From contig JBJOKE010000065.1 of the NCBI GenBank assembly GCA_046046245.1, forward strand, positions 1 through 12,549: 12,549 nucleotides of DNA, given 5' to 3'. Of this stretch, positions 5,928 through 12,470 are shown piece after piece; within the stretch, counting starts at the first letter, position 1, and each line of letters opens with the position of its first letter. Under the pieces are notes generated by a model that saw nothing but the letters and a program-made list of their open reading frames with translations, did not search any database and was not told the DNA's origin. Made by a program: the position numbers and the translations under genes. Source of the stretch: UBA4615 sp046046245. Lineage in GTDB: Bacteria > Pseudomonadota > Gammaproteobacteria > Burkholderiales > Burkholderiaceae_E.

Positions 5928-6700
5928 CCGAATCCCCCGCGCTGCGTCTGGAGGGGCCCGACGCGCGCGGTGTCGCCCGCGTCGTGATCTCGCGGCCGAA
6001 GGTGAGGAACAGCCTGCGTGTCGCCGAGATGAAGGCGCTCGGCGAGCTGGTCGCGACCGCCGCGCGCGATGCGCGCTGCATCGTGATCGCCGGCGAGGGC
6101 GGCGCGTTCTGCGCGGGTCGCGACCTGTCCGAGGCAGACCCCGAGCGCGACGACACGCTGGCGATCCTGCGCGACGCGATCCATCCGTCGATCGCCGCGG
6201 TCCACGCGTGCCCGGTGCCCACGATCGCGCAGGTCGACGGGCCGGCGCTCGGCTTCGGCTTCGGCCTCGCGCTCGCCTGCGACCTGAGCTTCGTCGCCGA
6301 CGACGCGCGGCTCGGCAGCCCGTTCCGCGCGATCGGCTGCGTGCCCGACTCCGGCGCGCACTGGTTCATGGCGCAGCGCATCGGTCGGCACCGTGCCCTC
6401 GAGCTGATCTATGGCGGCACGCTGCTGTCGGGCCGGGAGGCCGCGCGGATCGGGCTGGTGAACCGCTCGGTGGCCGGTTCGGCACTGGCCGGCACCGTCG
6501 ACGCCTTCGCCGCGCAGATCGCCGGCGGTCCGCCGCTTGCGTTCGCCGCGTCGAAGGCGGTGCTCGCCGAGGGCGACTCGCTCGCGCGCACGCTCGAGCT
6601 CGAGGCGCAGGCGCAGGCGCGGATGCTGGCCTCGCACGACGGCATCGAGGGTATCCGCGCGTTCCAGGCCAAGCGGCCGCCGAGATTCCTCGGACGATGA
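5924..6700 (+). CDS. Enoyl-CoA hydratase/isomerase family protein (PaaG-like active site)
   Basis: The 258-residue crotonase-fold protein works on CoA thioesters. Oxyanion-hole segments are seen at IAGEGGAFCAGRDL (55-68) and VDGPALGFGFGLALACDL (104-121). In rat mitochondrial enoyl-CoA hydratase two Glu residues do the hydration. Here the first is replaced (GSPFRAIG, Phe at that position) and the second appears retained as E160 in ALELIYGG. Instead, D142 in GCVPDSGAHWF is placed like the catalytic Asp of PaaG, the 1,2-epoxyphenylacetyl-CoA isomerase. That points to isomerisation, double-bond migration or ring-epoxide handling rather than plain hydration. The GTG start at 5924 overlaps the MaoC stop and has GGGGAGGG just upstream. 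The stop lies 23 bp before the ligase ATG. The fold is certain; the exact reaction is inferred. Confidence 0.9.
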   Translation: MTESPALRLEGPDARGVARVVISRPKVRNSLRVAEMKALGELVATAARDARCIVIAGEGGAFCAGRDLSEADPERDDTLAILRDAIHPSIAAVHACPVPTIAQVDGPALGFGFGLALACDLSFVADDARLGSPFRAIGCVPDSGAHWFMAQRIGRHRALELIYGGTLLSGREAARIGLVNRSVAGSALAGTVDAFAAQIAGGPPLAFAASKAVLAEGDSLARTLELEAQAQARMLASHDGIEGIRAFQAKRPPRFLGR

Positions 6701-6723
6701 CGACCCCCGGAGGAGACCGATCG

Positions 6724-8064
6724 ATGGACCGACCCCTGCACGCGCGCCATGACGAGGACTTCGCCGACCGGGAGACGGTCCTCGCGACGCAGCGCGCGAA
6801 GCTCGCGGCGCTGGGCGCGCGACTCGGCGCCGACGCCGCGTGGACCGCGCACTTCGCGACCGCGGGCATGCGGCCGAGCGACCTCGCCGAGCCCGGGGCA
6901 CTCGCGCACGCGCCCACGCTCGAGAAGGCCGACCTGCGCCGCCTCTACCCGTTCCCGCTGCTGACGGTGCCGGTCGAGGACGTGGTGCGCTTCTGCGCGA
7001 CCTCGGGCACCACCGGCAACCCGGTGCTCTTCGGCTTCACGCGCGAGGACTGGGACGGGCTGCTGGTGCGGCAGATGGCGCGGATCTACCGGACCGTGGG
7101 CCTCGTGCCCGGCGACCGCGTCTACCAGGGCTACGGCTACGGCCTGTGGATCGGCGGACCGGCGCAGGACGTCACGCTCGGGCCCTACGGCGCGGTGAAC
7201 TTCCCCGTGGGGCCGGGCCGCGGCGAGCTGGTGATCCAGTGGCTGCGCGACCATCGCTACACCGCCGCGACGATGTCGCCGCTCTGGCTGATGACGCTGA
7301 TCACGCTCGCCCGCCGTCATGACATCGATCCGAAGCGGGACTGGACACTGCGCGTCGGCCTGTTCGGCGGGCAGTCGGTCTCGCGGCAGTTCCGCGACGA
7401 GCTCGAGGCCGGGATGCCCGCGGGATTCAAGGCGCACAACATCTACGGCACCACCGAGGCCGGCGGCCCGGTGCTCGGCATCTCGTGCGAACACTCGCAC
7501 GCCGACGACCGGATGCACCTGATCAACGACGACTCCGTGATGACCGAGATCGTCGACCCGGTCACGCTGAAGCCGGTCTCGCCCGGCGAGGTCGGCGAGA
7601 TCGTCATCACCACGCTCGACAAGCAGGCCTCGCCGGTCGTGCGCTGGCGCACGCGAGACCTCGTGCGGCTGGCCGAGAGGCCCCATGACTGCGCCTGCGG
7701 CCGCCACGGGTTCCCGCTGATCGGCCGCATCGTCGGCCGCAGCGACGACATGCTGAAGGTGCGCGGCGTGCAGTTCTTCCCGTCGCAGGTCGAGGACGTG
7801 ATCACCGGCGTCGACGGCCTCGCCCGGGAGGCCTGGCAGATCTACGTCGACAAGCGCGAGGGCGGCTTCGACGAGGTCTCGGTCGCCGTCGAGCGCGTCG
7901 GGCACGCAGCCGCGCAGGCCGCGGCCCTCGAGGCGACGGTCGCCGAGCGACTGCGCGCGCGCCTCGGCCTCACCGTGCGCGTCGAGTGCCATCCCGAAGG
8001 CGCGCTGCCGCGCTACGAGGCGAAGGCCACGCGCGTGATCGTCCGCTCGCCGCCGAAGCCCTGA
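6724..8064 (+). CDS. PaaK-like acyl/aryl-CoA ligase (AMP-forming)
   Basis: The 446-residue member of the adenylate-forming superfamily is closest in layout to phenylacetate-CoA ligase. It would activate a carboxylic acid with ATP and CoA. Motifs in order are the P-loop TSGTTGNPV (93-101), YGTTEAGGP (241-249), the ribose-binding Asp in WRTRDLV (D312), the hinge GRSDDMLKVRG (338-348), and a C-terminal YEAKA with K434 in place of the catalytic Lys. Two Cys/His groups (CEHSH, 255-259, and CACGRH, 323-328) could form a metal site. The ATG at 6724 is favoured over an in-frame ATG at 6697, which overlaps the crotonase stop, because GGAGGAG lies eight bases before it. As the only ligase in the cluster it defines the entry substrate, probably an aromatic, alicyclic or other bulky acid. 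Phenylacetate itself is not proven, since the other paa genes are absent here. Confidence 0.9.
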   Translation: MDRPLHARHDEDFADRETVLATQRAKLAALGARLGADAAWTAHFATAGMRPSDLAEPGALAHAPTLEKADLRRLYPFPLLTVPVEDVVRFCATSGTTGNPVLFGFTREDWDGLLVRQMARIYRTVGLVPGDRVYQGYGYGLWIGGPAQDVTLGPYGAVNFPVGPGRGELVIQWLRDHRYTAATMSPLWLMTLITLARRHDIDPKRDWTLRVGLFGGQSVSRQFRDELEAGMPAGFKAHNIYGTTEAGGPVLGISCEHSHADDRMHLINDDSVMTEIVDPVTLKPVSPGEVGEIVITTLDKQASPVVRWRTRDLVRLAERPHDCACGRHGFPLIGRIVGRSDDMLKVRGVQFFPSQVEDVITGVDGLAREAWQIYVDKREGGFDEVSVAVERVGHAAAQAAALEATVAERLRARLGLTVRVECHPEGALPRYEAKATRVIVRSPPKP

Positions 8065-8104
8065 ACCCCGCCGCTTGAACCACGACACCTCCAAGGAGCC
8101 CACG

Positions 8105-9193
8105 ATGGCTGCCCGATTCGATGCCGACCGCGCCGCTGGCGCGATCCAGCCGCCGCCGGTCCGACTGACCGGCATGCCCGATCCCGCGGCCCTGGTCGCC
8201 GAGCTGCCGCCGGCGCCGGCGATCGAGCCGATGAACATCTTCCCGCTCGAGTGGCGGGTCGAGACGCCGAAGCTCGTCGACCTGTACGAACGCGCCCGCG
8301 ATCCGGGCTGGTCGCCGTCGACGCTGCCCTGGCACACGCTCGACGTCGCGTCGATGACCGAGGACCAGCGCTGCGCGGTCGCCTACTGGTGGTCGCTGCT
8401 GTCGGTGTTCGACGGTTCGGGTCCGGTGGTCTTCGCCCGCGCGATGATCCACACCTACGAGACCAAGGAGGAGGACCCGCTGCGCAAGTGCTTCTTCTCG
8501 GTCGTGCGCGACGAGATGAACCACGAGGAGGTCTGCGGCCGTGCGATCCAGGCGCTGACGCCCGGCGGACCGCTCGGTCACGCGCCGACGACGCCGCTCG
8601 GGAAGCTCGCGCGCAACAACGTCGAATGGCTGTACTACAACGGCTCGCGCTACTGGAGCGGCTTCAAGAGGGCGGTCGACAAGTATCCGCTGCCGATCCT
8701 GTTCACCTCGTTCCTGTTCGGCGAGGTGGCCTCGAGCACGCTGTTCCACGGGATGCACCAGAACACCACCATCCCGGTCTTCAAGGAGGCGTTCAAGCGG
8801 ATCGGCCAGGACGAGGGCCGGCATCTCGCGATCTGCCTCGCGGTACTGCAGAAGCTGCTGCCGGCGCTCACCGACGAGGACAAGGAGACGATCACGTTGC
8901 AGCTGCGCGCGGGCTTCGTCTTCCTGTCGGGCGTGCTGTTCGAGCCGCCCGAGCAGTTCTGGAAGCTGCCGCCGGGCTTCATCGATGCGCAGCGCGAGAT
9001 CGAGGCGGTGGCGCGCAGCGCCGGCCTGGGCGTGCTCACCTACGAGGAGCGCAAGGCGAACTGGAAGACCGCGGTGCTGCGGATGAAGGCCAACCTCGAT
9101 CCGTACGGCATCGAGTTCCCGGCGCTGCCCGAAGTGGGCATCGACGGCCGCGAGGTGGCCTTCGACGCCGAGAAGATCATCCCGATCTTCTGA
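8105..9193 (+). CDS. R2/ferritin-like diiron protein, putative CoA-pathway oxygenase
   Basis: I do not recognise a characterised family for this 362-residue protein. The helical middle carries a complete diiron ligand set: candidate D103 (VFDGSGP), E137-x-x-H140 (RDEMNHEE), E207 (FLFGEVASS) and E237-x-x-H240 (QDEGRH). The spacings resemble ribonucleotide reductase R2 and related oxidases. The R2 radical Tyr, four residues after the first His, is Cys here (C144), which argues against an RNR role. The extra His of AurF-type N-oxygenases, four residues before the second ExxH Glu, is absent. Neither the BoxB nor the PaaA sequence pattern is seen. The start codon overlaps nothing, sits 40 bp after the ligase, and is set by AAGGAG at 6-base spacing. 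A TTG at 8075 was rejected. The stop overlaps the reductase start, so the two are probably translated together. Likely role: O2-dependent hydroxylation, epoxidation or desaturation of the activated acid. Confidence 0.82.
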   Translation: MAARFDADRAAGAIQPPPVRLTGMPDPAALVAELPPAPAIEPMNIFPLEWRVETPKLVDLYERARDPGWSPSTLPWHTLDVASMTEDQRCAVAYWWSLLSVFDGSGPVVFARAMIHTYETKEEDPLRKCFFSVVRDEMNHEEVCGRAIQALTPGGPLGHAPTTPLGKLARNNVEWLYYNGSRYWSGFKRAVDKYPLPILFTSFLFGEVASSTLFHGMHQNTTIPVFKEAFKRIGQDEGRHLAICLAVLQKLLPALTDEDKETITLQLRAGFVFLSGVLFEPPEQFWKLPPGFIDAQREIEAVARSAGLGVLTYEERKANWKTAVLRMKANLDPYGIEFPALPEVGIDGREVAFDAEKIIPIF

Positions 9194-10218
9194 TGGCGGC
9201 CGCGGAGGAAGGCGCGCTCGTCCTCGTCGACGGCAGCTCGATCGCATTCCGCTGCGCGGCGGGCGAGGCGATCCTCGATGCCGCGCTCGCGGCCGGCGTC
9301 GCGCTGCCGCACCAGTGCCGGGGCGCGTCCTGCGGCACCTGCAAGGTCGAGCTGCTGGAGGGCGAGGTCGACCACGGCTGGGCGCTCGGGTTCGCGATCA
9401 CCGACGAGGAGAAGGCCGCCGGTCGCTGCCTCGCCTGCCAGGCGATGCCGCGCTCGCCGCGGCTGAGGATCCGGCCGCTCGCGCCGATGCCGGACGAGGA
9501 CGGTGGCGTGCGCGAGATCGCGGCGACGGTGCTGGTGGCACGCGCCGAGACGCCGCGCGTGCGGCGGCTGGTGCTGGCTCCGGTGCCGGGTACGGCACTC
9601 GACGCGCGCCCGGGCCAGTCGGTCGAGCTGGTGCTGCCCGGCGTCGAACCGAACCGCTGCTACAGCGTGGTCCACGATCCGCGCGAGGACGGACTGGTCG
9701 AGCTCTGGGTCGCGCGCCACCCGGGCGGCGCGGCCAGCGGGCAGGTGCACGACCGCCTGCGCGCCGGCGACACCGTCGGCCTGCGCGGGCCGTTCGGATC
9801 GTTCGGCGTGCCCGCGGGAGCGGGCGAGGTGGTCGCGCTCGCCGGCGGCACCGGGCTCGCGCCGATCCTGTCGGTGCTCGCCACCGAGCTGCAGGCCGGC
9901 CTCGCCGACGACGTGCTGCTGCTGCTGTCGGTCCGCGAGCACGACGAGATCCTGGGCCTGGAGCGGCTCGAGCGTCTGGCCCGTCGTCATCCGAACCTGC
10001 GTTACGAGGTCGCCTGCACCGACGGGCCGAGCCCGCTCGCCCGGCACCGAGACCTGCTGCCTGCGGTGCTGCCGAACTGCGTGCCGACCTTGCGCGGTGC
10101 TCGCGTGATGGTCGCCGGGTCACCGGGCTTCGTTGCCGCCTGCGTCGAGGCGGCGCGTGCGCTCGGCGCCCGGCCGGAGGCGATCGCGGTCGACACCTTC
10201 ACGCCTGCCGCGGGCTGA
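9193..10218 (+). CDS. NAD(P)H oxidoreductase with N-terminal 2Fe-2S ferredoxin domain
   Basis: The 341-residue oxygenase reductase has the order ferredoxin, FAD domain, NAD domain, as in MmoC, DmpP and BenC-type proteins. The plant-type 2Fe-2S ligands are C42, C47 and C50 (HQCRGASCGTCKVE) and C82 in RCLACQA. The FAD-binding RxYS motif is R155-C-Y157-S158. The pyridine-nucleotide loop is AGGTGLAPILS (217-227), with VACTDG near 276 and a MVAGSPGF segment in place of the more usual GPP. It would pass electrons one at a time from NAD(P)H through FAD and the cluster to the diiron protein. Its ATG at 9193 shares one base with the preceding stop (TGATG) and has only a weak ribosome binding site, which fits translational coupling. 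PaaE has its ferredoxin domain at the C-terminus and BoxA carries ferredoxin-type 4Fe-4S clusters, so the architecture differs from both. Confidence 0.92.
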   Translation: MAAAEEGALVLVDGSSIAFRCAAGEAILDAALAAGVALPHQCRGASCGTCKVELLEGEVDHGWALGFAITDEEKAAGRCLACQAMPRSPRLRIRPLAPMPDEDGGVREIAATVLVARAETPRVRRLVLAPVPGTALDARPGQSVELVLPGVEPNRCYSVVHDPREDGLVELWVARHPGGAASGQVHDRLRAGDTVGLRGPFGSFGVPAGAGEVVALAGGTGLAPILSVLATELQAGLADDVLLLLSVREHDEILGLERLERLARRHPNLRYEVACTDGPSPLARHRDLLPAVLPNCVPTLRGARVMVAGSPGFVAACVEAARALGARPEAIAVDTFTPAAG

Positions 10219-10226
10219 CCCGATCC

Positions 10227-10255
10227 GCGCCGTCGGATGCCGCGATCCGAGGCGC
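10227..10255 (+). terminator. Hairpin after the reductase gene
   Basis: An 11-bp stem with one bulged G is formed by GCGCC-G-TCGGAT (10227-10238) and ATCCGA-GGCGC (10245-10255), with a six-base loop. It begins eight bases after the reductase stop codon. There is no T-tract. It probably marks the end of the MaoC-to-reductase transcript or partly attenuates read-through into the acyl-CoA dehydrogenase gene. Confidence 0.5.
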
Positions 10256-10285
10256 GGGCCGATCGACCCCTCGCCGCGCGGCGGC

Positions 10286-10326
10286 GCCGATCGCCATCGG
10301 CTATGCTCGCGATCCGCCGGGATCGC
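10286..10326. promoter_or_regulatory. Two adjacent inverted repeats flanking a -10-like TATGCT
   Basis: GCCGAT-CGCC-ATCGGC (10286-10301) is a perfect 6-bp inverted repeat. TATGCT (10302-10307), a plausible -10 box, follows directly. After one base comes GCGATCC-GCCG-GGATCGC (10309-10326), a perfect 7-bp inverted repeat. No good -35 box was found at 16-18 bp. The arrangement suggests a regulated promoter for the acyl-CoA dehydrogenase gene, or local RNA structure. It does not resemble the TetR operator candidate at 5424. Confidence 0.4.
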
Positions 10327-10367
10327 CTCGCCGCGTGCCGGCCCGGACACGACAGGGGAGGAGATCC

Positions 10368-11525
10368 ATGATCCGAGACAACGTGCTGACCTTTCCGCGC
10401 ACGGTCTTCCGCGAGGATCACGAGGCGCTGCGCGAGACCGTGCGGCGCTTCCTCGAGCGCGAGTGCCTGCCCAGGCAGGCCCAGTGGGACAGGGACGGTC
10501 GGGTCGACCGCGAGACCTGGCTGAAGGCCGGTCGCGAGGGGCTGCTGTGCACGACGCTCGCCGAGGAATGGGGCGGCGGCGGCGGCGACTTCGGCCATTC
10601 GGCCGTGATCGTCGAGGAGCTCGCCCGCTCGGGCGTGAGTGGCCTGGGCTTCGGGCTGCATTCGGACATCGTCGCGCCCTACATCGAGCGGCTGGGCACG
10701 CCCGAGCAGAAGCGTCGCTGGCTGTCGTCGATCGCGCGCGGCGAGACCATCCTCGCGATCGCGATGAGCGAGCCCGGCGCGGGCAGCGACCTGAAGTCGA
10801 TCCGCACCACCGCGCGCCGCGACGGCGACGACTACGTGCTGAGCGGCCAGAAGACCTTCATCTCGAACGGCCTGAACTGCGACCTGATCGTGGTCGTCGC
10901 CAAGACCCAGCCCGAGCTGGGCGCCAAGGGCACCTCGCTGATCCTCGTCGAGGCCGACCGGCCGGGTTTCCGCAAGGGCCGCAAGCTCGACAAGATGGGC
11001 CAGCAGGCGGCCGACACCGCCGAGCTCTTCTTCGAGGACGTCCGCGTGCCGGCGTCGAACCGGCTGGGCGAGGAGGGCAAGGGCTTCGCCTACCTGATGC
11101 AGGAGCTCGCGCAGGAGCGCTTCGTGATCGCGCTGGGGGCGGCCGCCAAGCTCGAGGCGATGCTCGACGAGACGATCCGCTACACGAAGGAGCGGATCGT
11201 CTTCGGCAAGCCGCTGTTCGACTTCCAGAACACCCGTTTCAAGCTCGCCGAGATCAAGGCGCGCGCGACCGCGGTCCGGATGATGGTCGACACCTATCTC
11301 GGCGAGCACATGCGCCGCAGGCTGACGGTGGAGGAGGGCGCGATCGCGAAGCTGCACGCGACCGAGGAGCTCGGCCGGTGCCTCGACGAACTGCTGCAGC
11401 TGCATGGCGGCTACGGCTACATGATGGAGTACCCGATCGCCCGCGCCTTCGTCGACTCGCGCGTGAACCGCATCTACGGCGGCACCAGCGAGGTGATGAA
11501 GGAGCTGATCTCGCGCAGCCTGTGA
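10368..11525 (+). CDS. Acyl-CoA dehydrogenase (isovaleryl/long-chain type catalytic Glu)
   Basis: The 385-residue flavoprotein introduces an alpha,beta double bond into an acyl-CoA and normally passes electrons to ETF. Family signatures are AMSEPGAGSDLKS (132-144), the SGQKTFISNG segment (159-168), KERIVFGKPL (274-283), QLHGGYGYM (344-352) and RIYGGTSEVMKELI (368-381). The residue equivalent to Glu376 of medium-chain dehydrogenase is Gly (G371). A Glu in the alternative helix position (E250 in AQERFV) matches the catalytic base of isovaleryl-CoA and long-chain enzymes. This suggests a branched, long or bulky substrate. The ATG at 10368 is set by GGGGAGGAGA five bases upstream. It lies 149 bp after the reductase gene across a structured gap, so it may have its own promoter while serving the same pathway. 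Confidence 0.93.
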   Translation: MIRDNVLTFPRTVFREDHEALRETVRRFLERECLPRQAQWDRDGRVDRETWLKAGREGLLCTTLAEEWGGGGGDFGHSAVIVEELARSGVSGLGFGLHSDIVAPYIERLGTPEQKRRWLSSIARGETILAIAMSEPGAGSDLKSIRTTARRDGDDYVLSGQKTFISNGLNCDLIVVVAKTQPELGAKGTSLILVEADRPGFRKGRKLDKMGQQAADTAELFFEDVRVPASNRLGEEGKGFAYLMQELAQERFVIALGAAAKLEAMLDETIRYTKERIVFGKPLFDFQNTRFKLAEIKARATAVRMMVDTYLGEHMRRRLTVEEGAIAKLHATEELGRCLDELLQLHGGYGYMMEYPIARAFVDSRVNRIYGGTSEVMKELISRSL

Positions 11526-11538
11526 GGTTCCGATGAGC

Positions 11539-11556
11539 CGGGGCACCGGGGCCCCG
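11539..11556 (+). other. Short stem-loop between acyl-CoA dehydrogenase and SDR genes
   Basis: CGGGGC and GCCCCG pair around a six-base loop (ACCGGG) in the 84-bp gap after the acyl-CoA dehydrogenase. The stem is only 6 bp and has no T-tract, so it is a weak terminator candidate. Nothing else of note is seen in the gap before the ribosome binding site of the next gene. Confidence 0.3.
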
Positions 11557-11609
11557 TCTCCGCTTGCGCGATGCCGGCCGCCGAGCCGGTTCACACCACG
11601 AGGCACACC

Positions 11610-12380
11610 ATGAAGGACCTGTTCTCCCTTGAAGGGCGCGTGGCGCTCGTCACCGGCGGCTCGCGCGGCATCGGGAAGATGATCGCCACCGGCCTGCTCC
11701 ACCACGGCGCGACGGTGTACATCAGCGCGCGCAAGGCGGCCGCCTGCGAGGCGACCGCGGCCGAGCTGTCGGCGATCGGGCCCTGCATCGCGCTGCCGAT
11801 CGACGTCTCGACGGTCGAGGGCGCGCGCCGGCTGGCCGACGAGATCCGCGGCCGCGAGCCGGCGCTGCACGTGCTGGTCAACAACGCCGGCGCGGCCTGG
11901 GGCGAGGACTTCGACGCGTTCTCCGAGAGCGGCTGGGACAAGGTCGTCGACCTCAACATGAAGGCCCCGTTCTTCCTCACGCAGGCATTGCACGACCTGC
12001 TGAAGGCCGGCGCCGCGCAGCGGCCGTCGAAGGTGATCAACGTCGCGTCGATCGACGGCATCTCGGTCAACCCGTGGGAGACCTACTCGTACGCGGCGAG
12101 CAAGGCCGGACTGATCCACCTGACGAAGCGGATGGCGCTGAGGCTCGCGAAGGACAACATCGTGGTGAACGGCATCGCGCCCGGGCCGTTCCCCTCGGAC
12201 ATGAACCGCGACGCGCGCGACCACGGCGACGCGGTCGCGCAGCGCGTGCCGATCGGGCGCGTGGGCGGCACCGAGGACATGGCCGGCGTGGCGATCTACC
12301 TCGCGTCGCGGGCCGGCGACTACGTGGTGGGCGACACGGTGGTGGTCGACGGCGGCGTGACGCTCGCCCGCGGGTCCTGA
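11610..12380 (+). CDS. SDR family oxidoreductase, RhlG-like
   Basis: The 256-residue classical SDR has TGGSRGIG (15-22), D65, NNAGAAWG (91-98), N116, S147 in NVASIDGI, and catalytic YAASK with Y161 and K165. It also has PGPFPSDMNR and a C-terminal VVVDGG. The opening FSLEGRVALVTGGSRGIGKM and the GIAPGPFPS segment are close to RhlG, the NADPH-dependent 3-oxoacyl reductase first linked to rhamnolipid and PHA precursors in Pseudomonas. The family also includes many catabolic dehydrogenases annotated as gluconate or 3-oxoacyl reductases. The start ATG at 11610 has GAGG six bases upstream and fits the family N-terminus; upstream in-frame codons were not used. It is the last gene of the plus-strand group. 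A role on a 3-hydroxy or 3-oxo acyl intermediate is likely, but direction and substrate are open. Confidence 0.88.
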   Translation: MKDLFSLEGRVALVTGGSRGIGKMIATGLLHHGATVYISARKAAACEATAAELSAIGPCIALPIDVSTVEGARRLADEIRGREPALHVLVNNAGAAWGEDFDAFSESGWDKVVDLNMKAPFFLTQALHDLLKAGAAQRPSKVINVASIDGISVNPWETYSYAASKAGLIHLTKRMALRLAKDNIVVNGIAPGPFPSDMNRDARDHGDAVAQRVPIGRVGGTEDMAGVAIYLASRAGDYVVGDTVVVDGGVTLARGS

Positions 12381-12400
12381 CGGACGTGGCCGGACGAGGG

Positions 12401-12428
12401 GGCCGCCGCGCGATGGACGCGTGCGGCC
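12401..12428 (+). terminator. Hairpin after the RhlG-like SDR gene
   Basis: A 10-bp stem with one bulged T is formed by GGCCGCCGCG (12401-12410) and CGCG-T-GCGGCC (12418-12428), with a seven-base loop. It begins 20 bases after the SDR stop codon. No T-tract follows. It is the fourth strong gene-end hairpin of this style in the window and probably ends the plus-strand cluster. Confidence 0.5.
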
Positions 12429-12436
12429 TCAGACAA

Positions 12437-12470
12437 CATGGCCCCGGCCCGCGAAGCGGGGGCGGCCATG
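12437..12470. other. Long imperfect hairpin in terminal non-coding stretch
   Basis: CATGGCCCC and GGCGGCCATG pair with one bulged C. Inside them CCCGC pairs with GCGGG around a three-base loop, and two unpaired G residues lie on the left arm. It follows the terminator candidate by eight bases. The remaining bases 12471-12549 are less GC-rich, and I see no gene in them on either strand that is supported by codon usage or family pattern. Confidence 0.35.

Noticed and set aside
6697..6723. ATG at 6697 overlapping the crotonase stop as ligase start
   Set aside because: Possible by ATGA coupling, but the strong GGAGGAG site is placed for the ATG at 6724. The extra nine residues are not conserved-looking.
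6409..8337. 642-codon open frame on the minus strand opposite the ligase gene
   Set aside because: Same reason: low-complexity shadow of a gene with complete AMP-binding motifs on the plus strand.
8105..10218. Identification of the diiron protein and reductase as BoxBA or PaaA/PaaE
   Set aside because: The diiron sequence shows neither the BoxB nor the PaaA pattern as I know them. The reductase has an N-terminal plant-type 2Fe-2S domain, unlike PaaE or BoxA.
10002..12224. 740-codon open frame on the minus strand opposite the acyl-CoA dehydrogenase and SDR genes
   Set aside because: It is antisense to two well-supported genes. The translation is Arg/Ala/Gly/His-rich with no domain, as expected for the shadow of GC-rich codons.
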